Part shown: piece by piece, positions 27,689 through 36,663 of the stretch
Numbering within the stretch: the first letter of the stretch is position 1
Layout: each line of letters begins with the position of its first letter
NCBI RefSeq assembly: GCF_007748035.1
Contig: NZ_CP036278.1
Span: 4,774,001 to 4,838,000 of the forward strand
From: Aeoliella mucimassa
Lineage (GTDB): Bacteria; Planctomycetota; Planctomycetia; Pirellulales; Lacipirellulaceae
Reading direction: 5' to 3'
DNA length: 64,000 bases
The notes under the pieces: generated by a model
Database searches by the model: none
What the model was told of the DNA's origin: nothing
Seen by the model: the letters and a program-made list of their open reading frames with translations, nothing else
Translations under genes and position numbers: made by a program

Positions 27689-27889
27689 ATGACCAAGTTC
27701 CAGTGGCAACTGGGTTTCGCCGCATTTACCGTCAGCGTTTCGCAGCGGGAGGTTGTGAGTCACTACATCCGCAGTCAACAAGAGCATCATCGCCGGCGGA
27801 GCTTTCAGGAAGAGTTCATGGAGTTGCTCAAGCGGCACGAAATTGACTACGACCCGCGCTACGTGTTCGAGCAGGAGCACGTTGGATAA
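27689..27889 (+). pseudogene. C-terminal remnant of an IS200-like REP-associated tyrosine transposase
   Basis: The 66-residue frame from MTKFQWQLGFAAF shows the C-terminal segment of Y1/RAYT transposases: FQWQLGFAAFTVS, then VVSHYIRSQQEHHRRRSFQEEFMELLKRHEIDYDPRYVF. The N-terminal HUH domain and the catalytic tyrosine are absent and no start signal is present. The remnant lies between inverted REP-like arms (27616-27647 and 27950-27981), the arrangement expected of a RAYT with its REP substrates. Confidence 0.75.
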
Positions 27890-27935
27890 AGCCACTGTCG
27901 CCACTCCGTGGCTTGCGTTACCGTCTCCACCTCTT

Positions 27936-27981
27936 CCCGGGACTTGCGTCCCGGGCTATGCGCTGCCGCCGCTCCGCGGCT
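27936..27981 (-). repeat. Right inverted REP-like arm with hairpin
   Basis: The 32 bases 27950-27981 are the complement of the left arm at 31 of 32 positions. An 8-bp stem CCCGGGAC with a 4-base loop lies at 27936-27955 and overlaps it. Such pairs of palindromes around a RAYT are characteristic of REP/REPIN elements. Confidence 0.8.
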
Positions 27982-28196
27982 AAAAAACGCTACTCCGCCA
28001 CATCTGCCGACGCAGGTATCGCCGAGCCACCAAACTGCACGAGGTGTGCCCAACCTCCAGTGACTTAGAGCCTACCTATTCGACGCTTGGCCACCAATCG
28101 CGTCCCTCAGGTCGACGCCTCCTTGCGCAGTTGGGGCTGCATGTTCTTGATGTCCTCGGCTGCGAAAACTTCGTGACTGCGAGAAGTTCCCGGTCT
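27982..28196. other. Intergenic stretch with a partial direct repeat
   Basis: No gene is seen. The segment CGCTTGGCCACCAA ... CCCTCAGGTC (28084-28113) recurs in altered form at 28948-28976, about 860 bases away. Confidence 0.5.
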
Positions 28197-28769
28197 CTAA
28201 TGCTTCAACCAGACAGCGACACCTAGGAGCAATGAAACCACGACCACCATTACAAGCATTTCACGAAGGCTGAACTGCCAGGAGCGATGGGAGCGATTGG
28301 CTCTCCGAAAACGGAGATACCAGGTCAGAGGCAAGACGGATGCGATCAGCGTAGGCAGCCAAGGGCGAACAGAGAGCGTCAAGAACCAATGGCCGCTACC
28401 TGCTGACGGATGACGGAGTCCAAATCCGGGAGTGGGAGCTTCCATAAAACGCGTATTGTCATCCCCTTCAAAAGAATACTTCCAGCCAGTGCGGTAGCTG
28501 GGCGTATTGCCAGCACGCTCGGACACACCTTCTCTTTGCTTCTCGACGTCACTAGCTGGCAGCGGCGAGTGCGAAGCGTGGAATCGAAGCGTGTTTGAAT
28601 ACCATCGGACTTGCCAGGTGCTAACGTGGGCTTCGTCCGGATGAGGCTTGCTAATACGGCTGACACTGATTTGTTCGAAGTGCCCCAGGCTTCGTGCCCA
28701 AAATCCGGCCGTCACCAAGCACACGGCCAACGAAACTGCTGCGGCAACGTTAAATAAGCACTTCCCCAT
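28197..28769 (-). CDS. Membrane protein of unknown function
   Basis: A 190-residue protein with an N-terminal helix (FNVAAAVSLAVCLVTAGFWA), an extracytoplasmic region of about 100 residues, and two C-terminal helices (about 128-146 and 168-187) separated by the polar segment RFRRANRSHRSWQFSLREM. The pattern FSLREMLVMVVVVSLLLG resembles the FSLR-type membrane start common in planctomycete proteins. No function is assigned. It lies alone among repeat-rich intergenic DNA. Confidence 0.6.
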   Translation of the reverse strand: MGKCLFNVAAAVSLAVCLVTAGFWARSLGHFEQISVSRISKPHPDEAHVSTWQVRWYSNTLRFHASHSPLPASDVEKQREGVSERAGNTPSYRTGWKYSFEGDDNTRFMEAPTPGFGLRHPSAGSGHWFLTLSVRPWLPTLIASVLPLTWYLRFRRANRSHRSWQFSLREMLVMVVVVSLLLGVAVWLKH

Positions 28770-29195
28770 CGCACTCGTGACTCCATCGGATCGAGGCTAC
28801 TGTCGAGTCCTTAGAGAGACGTTACCGCAGATTAGTTCCCCGCAAATCGCAAAATCGGGTCAAAGCAAGTCGTCGGAGTACCTCCTTGTCTCGCTTGATT
28901 AAAAACGCTTGGCTGATTGTAGGTGCGTAGGTGTGCCCCACTTGAGCCGCTTAGCCACCAACAATTTGCCCTCAGGTCCACGGAGGCTCCCACAGCTGGC
29001 AACTGAATTCTTGCGGCTGCTAGCGTTGTTTCTCGCCGCAGAACCCTTAGCACCCGCAGAGTCGGCAAGAATTGTTGCCAAATGTCATCATCCGTTGTGG
29101 GAAAACGGCATCATCGGTGTCGTCAGGCGGCATATTTTAACGCGCGACTCCCGCGATCCAGCGGAGAGCCGCTCTCGTTTTCCCAAACCGGAACC
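28770..29195. other. Intergenic stretch upstream of the DUF11 lipoprotein
   Basis: It contains no gene I would support. It includes the second copy of the CGCTTAGCCACCAA-type direct repeat (28948-28981). Small frames on both strands have no recognisable content. Confidence 0.5.
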
Positions 29196-31718
29196 ATGAA
29201 CCGCCTAGCCAGCTCAACGCGAACCCTTACCTTGGTTGCCATCGTTGCGACGATTGCTACCGCTGGGGGGTGTGCGCTTAGCGGGATGCCTCGCATCGAC
29301 CCGACTGGGCAGCGGTTATTGATCTGGCCGAACGAGCCAACGCCAACGCTGTCGGCCACCGCCCCGGCGGCCGCTCCCACGTTGGTGCCAGGCACCACGG
29401 CCGCGTTGCCGACGACTCCCGGCAACACCACGACCGCTCCGGTGTATACCGATCCCTATTTGCCGGGGGCCGGCACCTCGACCACCGACTGGCTCGGTCG
29501 CCCCGTGGTGGTGGGTCCTGCGGTCGCCTCGAGCACGGGGCAACCAATCGCTGGCATACCGCAGCAGGTCGCCTATCCGCCAGGCGAAGCGGTCCGCATA
29601 ACTCCCTCACGCATTCTCGCCCCGGTGGGAAGCGAAGTCATACTGGTCGCCGGCGTCTGCGCCGAAAACGGCTACCTGCGAACCAATGAACGCATCGAGT
29701 GGATGCTCGACCGGGCTGGCACGGGACAGATTGTCACGGTCGGCGGGCGGGGCGAGCTCGATATGTTCCGCTTGCCGCAGAACACTCCCCGCAAGGTCGA
29801 TAATTACTTTGCGATCGGTGCCACCTCGCCCTTCAACGAGTGCCTGGACCGCGGCACGCCCGACCCCAACGACGACGTGCAAATCCGCCGCGGCGATGCC
29901 TGGGCAACAATCACGTCACCCGCCGAAGGCACAACGTACGTCACCGCCTACGCACCGAATGTGCCGAACTGGCAAGGTCGCACCGCGAGGTCCACCATCT
30001 ACTGGATCGACGCCCAGTGGAGCTTCCCTGCTTCGGTCACCTTGGCCCCTGGCGAAACACACACGCTCACCACCACGGTCACCCGTCAGAGCGACGGGGC
30101 TCCGATCAAAGGTTGGATTGTCCGCTACAAAGTAGCCGGCGGCAGCGCCGGCCTTGGCTATGGCGACGGCCCCATCAGCGACGAAACCACCGACGACCAA
30201 GGTCGCGCGAGCGTTCGCATTTCGCCGACCGATGCTCGTGGCGGCACCACGAACGTGCAGATCGAAATCGTCCGCCCCGAGCAAGCGGGCTACGCGGCCA
30301 GCCCTCGCGTAACGCTGGCCCAAGGCGCGGCCACGATAAGCTGGGCCGACGGAGGTATCGCCGGGTCGCCGAATCCCTCGCTACCGACCACTCCACCGCC
30401 GGCGTTGGAACCGACTCCCGATTCGTCGGGTGGCTCGGACTCCGGCGGACTCGATTGGAATAACACCCCGATCCCCCCGGCGCCGCCGCTCGACAACACG
30501 CCATCGGGACCTGCGTCGCCTAGCGAAACCGGCACGCCCGATTTAGCGGTCGACATCCAGCAACTCACGCCCGATCCCCTGAAAGTGGGCGACGTGGTTC
30601 GTTACCAAATTACCGTCAGCAACCAAGGCAATGGCACCGCGCGGAACGTGAAACTGCGCGACGACTTCGACCTGGGACTGGTGAGCGACGTGGTCGCCAC
30701 GGGGCAGCAATACATCGAAAGCGATCCGTTGCAGGTGGTGAACCTCGATCCGCAGCAAACCTGGCAGCCCCCTGCCCTGGAGTTTCGGATCACACGAGCC
30801 GGCAGCTTGTCGCACAGCGTGACCGTGTCGGCCCAGAACGCTGTAAGTCGCACCCAGCGGGCTTTGCTCAACGCCGTTGCCGAAGCGGAGCCCGTGGAAC
30901 CGCAACTTAACGTGACCATCGTGGGTCCCCCACGCAAGGACGTTGGTCAAACCGCTGAGTTTCGCTTAACCATTGAAAACACCGGTACCGTTGCGGCAAC
31001 CAACGTGGTCGCCATCGTGGAGTTGGATGCCGAACTGAAACCGCTGAAAGCCACCGAACCATTCGATAGCATCTACTACGAACAAACGGGGCAAATACGC
31101 TGGACCTTTGCTCGTATTGAGCCTGGCCAACGCTTCCAGCAAGATGTGCTTTGTGATTGCCAAGCCTCCTCGATGAGCAGTTGCGCGCGTGGCGTCGTCC
31201 AGGCAGCCGGGTTGGCACAAGCGATCACGCAATCGCAATGCGTCGAAATCCGCCAACCGCTTGGCGGCGGGGGAATCTCTCCTCCTCCGACCACGATCCC
31301 CGATAACACCACTCAGCCTCCGCCCAGCAATCCCAACAGTGGCGGGCTCGGGGTGGGGGTGCGATTTTCGGTGACTCAACCAAGAGTACAGCAGCGCGTA
31401 CTGATTACGGTCACGGTACAAAACAACGACACCGTGGCCAAACAGGGGCTCAGCCTGCACTTCCTGGTGCCCAAAGTCGTGCAGCCCGACCTTACGTTGA
31501 TTCAGCCGCAACAACTCGTACAGCGAGGGACGCTTGGCAACTTGGGACAGGAACTCACGGTCGGCCCAATGCCAGATATCGCCCCAGGTGGTACGGTTAG
31601 TGTGATGATTCCAGTCGACGCAGTCTCCCCCGGCAGGGGTGAGTTCTACGTCAGCACTATCTTGCCTGGGTCTCCCGAAGTCCCCTACAATTGTCCGATC
31701 GACGTTCAACCTCGGTAG
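29196..31718 (+). CDS. Lipoprotein-like cell-surface protein with DUF11 repeats
   Basis: An 840-residue protein. The N-terminus (MNRLASSTRTLTLVAIVATIATAGGC) looks like a lipoprotein signal with Cys at about 26. A Thr/Pro/Ala-rich linker follows, then Ig-like domains, with at least three copies of the DUF11 (conserved repeat) type: DLAVDIQQLTPDPLKVGDVVRYQITVSNQG, LNVTIVGPPRKDVGQTAEFRLTIENTGT and FSVTQPRVQQRVLITVTVQNND. Two Pro/Ser-rich spacers separate them. Function is probably structural or adhesive. The frame is open to 29082, but the ATG at 29196 fits the signal. The next gene follows 12 bases after the stop. Confidence 0.85.
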   Translation: MNRLASSTRTLTLVAIVATIATAGGCALSGMPRIDPTGQRLLIWPNEPTPTLSATAPAAAPTLVPGTTAALPTTPGNTTTAPVYTDPYLPGAGTSTTDWLGRPVVVGPAVASSTGQPIAGIPQQVAYPPGEAVRITPSRILAPVGSEVILVAGVCAENGYLRTNERIEWMLDRAGTGQIVTVGGRGELDMFRLPQNTPRKVDNYFAIGATSPFNECLDRGTPDPNDDVQIRRGDAWATITSPAEGTTYVTAYAPNVPNWQGRTARSTIYWIDAQWSFPASVTLAPGETHTLTTTVTRQSDGAPIKGWIVRYKVAGGSAGLGYGDGPISDETTDDQGRASVRISPTDARGGTTNVQIEIVRPEQAGYAASPRVTLAQGAATISWADGGIAGSPNPSLPTTPPPALEPTPDSSGGSDSGGLDWNNTPIPPAPPLDNTPSGPASPSETGTPDLAVDIQQLTPDPLKVGDVVRYQITVSNQGNGTARNVKLRDDFDLGLVSDVVATGQQYIESDPLQVVNLDPQQTWQPPALEFRITRAGSLSHSVTVSAQNAVSRTQRALLNAVAEAEPVEPQLNVTIVGPPRKDVGQTAEFRLTIENTGTVAATNVVAIVELDAELKPLKATEPFDSIYYEQTGQIRWTFARIEPGQRFQQDVLCDCQASSMSSCARGVVQAAGLAQAITQSQCVEIRQPLGGGGISPPPTTIPDNTTQPPPSNPNSGGLGVGVRFSVTQPRVQQRVLITVTVQNNDTVAKQGLSLHFLVPKVVQPDLTLIQPQQLVQRGTLGNLGQELTVGPMPDIAPGGTVSVMIPVDAVSPGRGEFYVSTILPGSPEVPYNCPIDVQPR

Positions 31719-31730
31719 TTGGTGACACGA

Positions 31731-32108
31731 ATGCCAACGCGATTTGTCCTGCTCCGTCACGATGTCCCCCCTGAGTTCGGTCGCGCAAGTCACTGGGACT
31801 TGCTACTCGAACAAGCCGATGCCTGCGCAACCTGGGCGCTCGACGAGTTGCCCGCTGGTTTGTCGGCCGAGAGCAATCTGCTAGTGGTCGTCGCGCTGCG
31901 ACTAGGCGACCATCGCAAGCACTACCTCGACTACGAAGGCCCCGTGAGCGGCAACCGTGGAGTGGTGAGCCAGGTAACGTCGGGCACCTGCGAGTGGCTG
32001 GAAGATTCGCCCGACCGGGTGGTGGTGGAGTTAGCGATGTCGCACACCGAACTGCAAGTGCAGCTCCAGCGAATCGACGACGAGCGCTGGGAACTGAAGG
32101 TGGAGTAA
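31731..32108 (+). CDS. Stand-alone LigD phosphoesterase-like protein
   Basis: A 125-residue protein resembling the 3'-phosphoesterase module of bacterial LigD: RFVLLRHDVPPEFGRASHWDLLLE carries the two His and one Asp expected at the metal site, followed by WALDELP. In LigD this module trims 3' phosphate and ribonucleotide ends for non-homologous end joining. Here it lacks polymerase and ligase domains. The Ku and LigD genes are not in the window. A TTG at 31719 is an alternative start, but the ATG at 31731 is preferred. The family call is by pattern. Confidence 0.7.
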   Translation: MPTRFVLLRHDVPPEFGRASHWDLLLEQADACATWALDELPAGLSAESNLLVVVALRLGDHRKHYLDYEGPVSGNRGVVSQVTSGTCEWLEDSPDRVVVELAMSHTELQVQLQRIDDERWELKVE

Positions 32109-32118
32109 CCCACTCTGC

Positions 32119-32841
32119 TTACTCGAACAAATCGGTCTTGGCTGTCGGCTTGCGGCTTTCGGTCACCGTTTCGGCCGGTGAGGCGATCGTACGCCCCGAG
32201 AGAAACATCTCGCCGTCGGCCAGCTCAATCGCCTCGAGCACACGCTGCTGGGCGTCTTCGGTATCCCACAAACCGTGCTCGACGATCATCACCGTATTGC
32301 CATCGGACTGAGTCCAGCGAACCGGCAGGCCGACTCGGTTCGACTCGCGGCCAAGCTGATCGACCAGTTCCTTGGTGGGCCAGGGAAGCGACCCCGCCAG
32401 CACCTGCTTGATCTCGACCGCCAAATCGCCTTCTTCGGTGACAAACGGCTCGAGATACACGCTGATCACGACGTCCATGCCCGACTTATGCGCCCGGGCG
32501 GCGAGAATCAGATCGTCGGCGGTGATAGTGACGCGAGGGTCCTGTACTTCCTGCGGCAACAAGTTGGGGAACGACTCGGGCAGCTTGAATGCCAGCCAGC
32601 CGTTGACCTCCTGGGCGGAAATGACCGTTTGCCACTCCCCTTCGGCCTGAACATCGCTAGTGAGGGTCGTAAAGCGGTTTTCGAGCTGGCGACTGCTCTC
32701 TTCGAGCACCTCGACCGGCTGTTCGAGGGCTAATTCGTAGTACGGCTGGGTGGAAGTGACCGCCCAGTACATGCTGCCAGCTCCGATGCCAAGCACGAGA
32801 ATCACCCCGAGAATGGCCAGCAGGATAATACGTTTGAGCAT
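32119..32841 (-). CDS. Membrane-anchored protein, YpmS-like
   Basis: A 240-residue protein with an N-terminal anchor (ILLAILGVILVLGIGAGSMYWAV) and a periplasmic domain. The motifs QEVNGWLAFKLPESFPNLLP and DPRVTITADDLILAARAHKSGMDVVISVYLEPFV resemble DUF2140/YpmS-type lipid-binding barrels. Function is unknown. It is leftward and convergent with the preceding gene (10 bases between stops); nothing close suggests a pathway. Confidence 0.6.
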   Translation of the reverse strand: MLKRIILLAILGVILVLGIGAGSMYWAVTSTQPYYELALEQPVEVLEESSRQLENRFTTLTSDVQAEGEWQTVISAQEVNGWLAFKLPESFPNLLPQEVQDPRVTITADDLILAARAHKSGMDVVISVYLEPFVTEEGDLAVEIKQVLAGSLPWPTKELVDQLGRESNRVGLPVRWTQSDGNTVMIVEHGLWDTEDAQQRVLEAIELADGEMFLSGRTIASPAETVTESRKPTAKTDLFE

Positions 32842-33043
32842 GATTTATCCTGGTTCTGGCGGGCATCGGGGAAAGGAAGTTCGCGACGAATCGTAGGCAA
32901 GCAGCCGATTCAGGTCAACGTTTTTCGGGCCGGGGCTCGGTCTGGGGGGCGATTTACGGGGATGCTTACCTTTCTCGAACTGCTTGCGCCCACTAGAATT
33001 ACGGCTTTTCCAGCAGTTTGGTTTGAGAAACAAGAATCCGGTT

Positions 33044-34639
33044 ATGGACGACTCGCAACAATCCGACGATCAAAACCTCACCGATCCCCGCGCAGCCCGC
33101 CGTCGGAAGCTCGAAGCTCTACGCCAGCTCGGCGTCGATCCCTGGGGCGGTCGCTTCGAGAATCACGAGGCGATCGGCGACATTCGCAACCGCCTGGGCG
33201 AGATCGTCTACCGCATCGAGGATGGCACCGAAGTCGCCCTGCCCGACTTCGCCGCCCAGGGCGAGGACTTTAATTTCCGCCAATGGAAGGCCGACCAAGG
33301 CAAAGGCGAGCTCGTCGGCCCCGTGGTCCGCGCGGCCGGTCGCATCATGCTGCATCGGAACAAGGGCAAGTTACACTTCATCGACCTGAAGGACATGACT
33401 GGCAGCGTCCAGCTGATGGTTGGCAAGAACCAGGTCGGCGACGACTGGGCAGTGGTCGAACAGCTCGACCTGGGCGACATCGTCGGCGTCGACGGCATGC
33501 TGGTCGTCTCCAACACCGGCGAGCTCTCCATTCTGGCCGATCGGGTGCACTTCCTCACCAAGACGCTCGATCCCCCGCCTGAAAAGCACCATGGCCTGAG
33601 CGACCCCGAACTGCGTCAGCGGATGCGGTACGTCGACCTGATCCACACCGATGGGGTGATGGAGACCTTTCTGCAGCGTACCCGCATTGTCCGCAGCATT
33701 CGCGACACCCTGGCGACCCGCAAGTTCGTAGAGGTCGAAGGCCCCACGCTGCACTCCATCGCCGGCGGGGCAGCGGCTCGGCCATTCAATACGCACCACA
33801 ACGCACTCGATATCCCGCTGTACCTGCGAATCGCCCTCGAATTGCACCTGAAGCGGCTCTTGGTCGGTGGTATCGAACGGGTTTACGAGCTGGGACGGGT
33901 CTACCGCAACGAGGGCATTAGCCCCAAGCACAACCCCGAATTCACGATGCTTGAGGTCTACGAGGCATACGGCAACTATCACACGATGATGGATTTGACC
34001 GAAGCCTGCATCGTCGACGCGATCAAAGCCAAGGCTGGCGACAACAGCGGCGAAGTCTCCTACGTGCTGCCGTGGAAGGATGGCACCATCGACTTTACCC
34101 CGCCGTTCGCCCGCAAGACCTACGACGAGCTGTTCGCCGAGCACACGGGAGTCGATCCCAACGACCAGGAAGCGGTCGCGAAGCTAGCAGCGGAAATTGG
34201 TTTTGAAACCAAGGGCCGTCACCCCGACGTGATCAAGAGCGACGTGTTCGAAGAAAAGGTAGAAGATGCGCTCGAGGGGCCGGTGTTCGTAATTGACTAT
34301 CCTGCCAGCATTTGCCCCCTTACCAAGCGTAAGCGGGACAATCCCGACGTTGCCGAGCGGTTCGAGCTGTTCATCAAAGGCATGGAAGTCGCCAACGCCT
34401 ATACCGAGCTAAACGACCCCGACCTGCAGGAAGAGCTGTTTAAGACCCAGCTCGATGGTCTGAGCGAAGAAGACTCGATGGCCAAGATGGATCACGACTT
34501 CATCCGCGCGCTGCGCAACGGCATGCCCCCCGCGGGTGGTTTGGGCATCGGCATCGACCGTCTGGTGATGCTGCTGACAAACTCGCAGACCATTCGCGAC
34601 GTCATCCTGTTCCCGCTCCTCCGGCCTGAGACCACCTGA
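33044..34639 (+). CDS. lysS: Lysyl-tRNA synthetase (class II)
   Basis: A 531-residue enzyme that charges tRNA-Lys. An N-terminal OB-fold anticodon-binding domain (LRQLGVDPWGGRF, VRAAGRIMLHRNKGKLHFIDLKD) is followed by a class II catalytic core with motif 1 (PTLHSIAGGAAARPFNTHHNALD), motif 2 (YRNEGISPKHNPEFTMLE) and motif 3 (GLGIGIDRLVMLLTN). Length and order fit bacterial LysS. The frame is open to 32984, but MDDSQQSDDQN at 33044 is a better start. The stop overlaps the start of the next gene by one base (TGATGA). Confidence 0.97.
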   Translation: MDDSQQSDDQNLTDPRAARRRKLEALRQLGVDPWGGRFENHEAIGDIRNRLGEIVYRIEDGTEVALPDFAAQGEDFNFRQWKADQGKGELVGPVVRAAGRIMLHRNKGKLHFIDLKDMTGSVQLMVGKNQVGDDWAVVEQLDLGDIVGVDGMLVVSNTGELSILADRVHFLTKTLDPPPEKHHGLSDPELRQRMRYVDLIHTDGVMETFLQRTRIVRSIRDTLATRKFVEVEGPTLHSIAGGAAARPFNTHHNALDIPLYLRIALELHLKRLLVGGIERVYELGRVYRNEGISPKHNPEFTMLEVYEAYGNYHTMMDLTEACIVDAIKAKAGDNSGEVSYVLPWKDGTIDFTPPFARKTYDELFAEHTGVDPNDQEAVAKLAAEIGFETKGRHPDVIKSDVFEEKVEDALEGPVFVIDYPASICPLTKRKRDNPDVAERFELFIKGMEVANAYTELNDPDLQEELFKTQLDGLSEEDSMAKMDHDFIRALRNGMPPAGGLGIGIDRLVMLLTNSQTIRDVILFPLLRPETT

Positions 34640-34974
34640 TGAAACGCCTCGCCCGATTTTCGTTGCGAGATGTCATCTACGTCACGACCATCGTCGCCCT
34701 GGCGCTGGCCTTATGGCTCACTTCGCGAAAAGTGCCCGAGCCGACGCGCCCGGGTAGCTTTCCCGTCGGTGGCCCGCAAACCACGGTTACTGGGCCGCTG
34801 CTGGTGAACTATCGCCAGCAGACGAGCGCGAGTTCTAGCAGCGGAAGCGACAATGTTCCGATGCGGGCTTTGCATTTTTTGGACGACGCGGTGGTCTTCG
34901 AGTACGAATCGGGGGGATTCATGTACCTCGAAAAATCGAGAATCGTCAATCTCTCCTGGCGGGTCGACGAGTAG
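34639..34974 (+). CDS. Small membrane-anchored protein after lysS
   Basis: A 111-residue protein with one N-terminal helix (DVIYVTTIVALALALWLTSR) preceded by FSLR, a pattern frequent in planctomycete small membrane proteins. The rest is polar and rich in Ser, with no recognised fold. The ATG overlaps the lysS stop codon, so translation is probably coupled. Function unknown. Confidence 0.65.
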   Translation: MKRLARFSLRDVIYVTTIVALALALWLTSRKVPEPTRPGSFPVGGPQTTVTGPLLVNYRQQTSASSSSGSDNVPMRALHFLDDAVVFEYESGGFMYLEKSRIVNLSWRVDE

Positions 34975-35094
34975 CTTAGCTAGCACTAGCTAAACCGCTC
35001 TGGGCGCAGGGGGCCGGTGGGCGTTATTCTGCCACTCCCCCATGCGGCTGCATGCATGCAGCGAGACTCTACACCTACTAGCCACGGATTGGCG

Positions 35095-36612
35095 ATGTAT
35101 AAACTTCTCTTGTGTTGGCGGTACCTCAAGACGCGCTACATTGCGCTGGCGTGCATCGTCAGCGTCACGCTCGGCGTGGCAACCATGATCGTGGTGAATA
35201 GCGTCATGGGTGGCGTCTCACGAGAAACCAAAGAGCGCATGAACGACGTGCTCGGCGACATCACCATCCGCGGCCGCAGCCTCGAGGGAATTCCTAACTA
35301 CGAATGGCACCACCAGGAAATCATGCGACTACTCGGCGACGACGTCGTCGCCATGACCCCAGTGGCCCACGTGCCAGCGATGCTCGGCTACTACACTTCG
35401 GGCCAGTACATGACCCAGCAAGTGCAGGTGATGGGCATCGATCCCGAAAGCTACAATCAGGTCTGCGCTTACACCGAGTTCCTGCAACACCCCGAGAACC
35501 GCGAGCATCCCGATTTCGAGCTGAAAGACTCCGGTTACGACACCGTGGACCACTCGGCTTCGAACCCGGCGAAGGCCCAATCGCGCGAAGTGATGGCAAC
35601 CGCGGGATGGTTGCACCGCCGGCAAGTGGCCGAGTTCAATAAGCGGCTCGAAGTATCCCCTGAGTCGACTCACCTGCAGGACACCGACGACAATCCTCAC
35701 AACCCGTTTGCCGCCGAATCGGCTCCGGTTGCCGAGGACTTCAATCCAGCGACCGATCAACACACCGGCACCGTCGTACAGCTTGGCTTCTGCACCCATG
35801 AAACCGGCGCCGGCGGCATCGGCTTTCACCTGCTGCCTGGCGACGACATCGAAATCACCTTTCCCTCAGCGGGTCGTCCTCCCAAGCCGCTGGTTTCGAA
35901 GCTCACGGTTACCGACCTGTACGACAGCAAAATCCAAATGGTCGACGGCAACATCATTTTCATGCCGCTCGATAAGCTGCAGGAAATGCGCGGCATGATC
36001 GATCCCCAAAGCGGCGTTCGCTTCGTGAATGCGATTCAACTGAAACTCAAGCCTGGCGTCGATCAAAATACTGCCCGCGACCTACTCCGCGAGCACTTCC
36101 AGCCCCACCTGTATAGCGTCTACACCTGGCGCGACCTGCAAGGTCCCATGCTCACGGCTATTACCGTGGAGATCGTGATTCTCAACCTGCTGCTGTTCCT
36201 GATTATCGCCGTTGCTGGGTTCGGTATTCTCGCCATCTTCTTCATGATTGTGGTCGAGAAAACCCGCGACATCGGCATCCTCAAGAGCCTGGGAGCGTCG
36301 AGCAGCGGAGTGATGGGCATCTTCCTGACCTATGGGTTCAGCCTCGGCCTGGTAGGCGCCGGATGTGGCGTGCTGCTTGGTTTAATCATTGCTTACAACG
36401 TGCAAGAGATCGCGGAAGCGTTTGCCGTATTCGCGGGTATCGATCTGTACGACTCGTCGATCTATCCCACGCTGGAGATCCCCACTTTGGTCGAGCCGTT
36501 TACGGTCTCGTGGATCGCGTTGGGAGCGATGGGCATCGCGGTGCTGGCGAGCGTATTCCCTGCCCTGCGAGCCGCCAAGATGCACCCGGTCGAAGCACTG
36601 CGTTTCGAGTAA
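35095..36612 (+). CDS. ABC transporter permease, LolC/LolE or FtsX type
   Basis: A 505-residue inner-membrane protein. The first helix (KTRYIALACIVSVTLGVATMIVVNSVMGG) is followed by a long extracytoplasmic domain of about 330 residues, then three C-terminal helices with the FtsX fold (LNLLLFLIIAVAGFGILAIFFMIVVEKTRDIGILKSLGASS; LVGAGCGVLLGLIIA; LGAMGIAVLASVFPALRAAKMHPVEALRFE). The helices lie near 365-395, 410-440 and 475-495. The next gene is a LolD-like ATPase, so the pair probably extracts lipoproteins or exports a lipid-linked substrate. The ATG at 35095 fits the first helix. Confidence 0.88.
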   Translation: MYKLLLCWRYLKTRYIALACIVSVTLGVATMIVVNSVMGGVSRETKERMNDVLGDITIRGRSLEGIPNYEWHHQEIMRLLGDDVVAMTPVAHVPAMLGYYTSGQYMTQQVQVMGIDPESYNQVCAYTEFLQHPENREHPDFELKDSGYDTVDHSASNPAKAQSREVMATAGWLHRRQVAEFNKRLEVSPESTHLQDTDDNPHNPFAAESAPVAEDFNPATDQHTGTVVQLGFCTHETGAGGIGFHLLPGDDIEITFPSAGRPPKPLVSKLTVTDLYDSKIQMVDGNIIFMPLDKLQEMRGMIDPQSGVRFVNAIQLKLKPGVDQNTARDLLREHFQPHLYSVYTWRDLQGPMLTAITVEIVILNLLLFLIIAVAGFGILAIFFMIVVEKTRDIGILKSLGASSSGVMGIFLTYGFSLGLVGAGCGVLLGLIIAYNVQEIAEAFAVFAGIDLYDSSIYPTLEIPTLVEPFTVSWIALGAMGIAVLASVFPALRAAKMHPVEALRFE

Positions 36613-36663
36613 ACCACACCCCGTCGTCGCGCACGCCAATCCCCCTTCCTGCTGTTAAACGTC

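Noticed and set aside
29840-30463. Arg-rich plus-strand frame of 207 codons
   Set aside because: It overlaps the DUF11 lipoprotein in another frame and has the composition of a shifted frame.
36120-36320. Small minus-strand frame within the ABC permease
   Set aside because: It is antisense to conserved FtsX-type helices.
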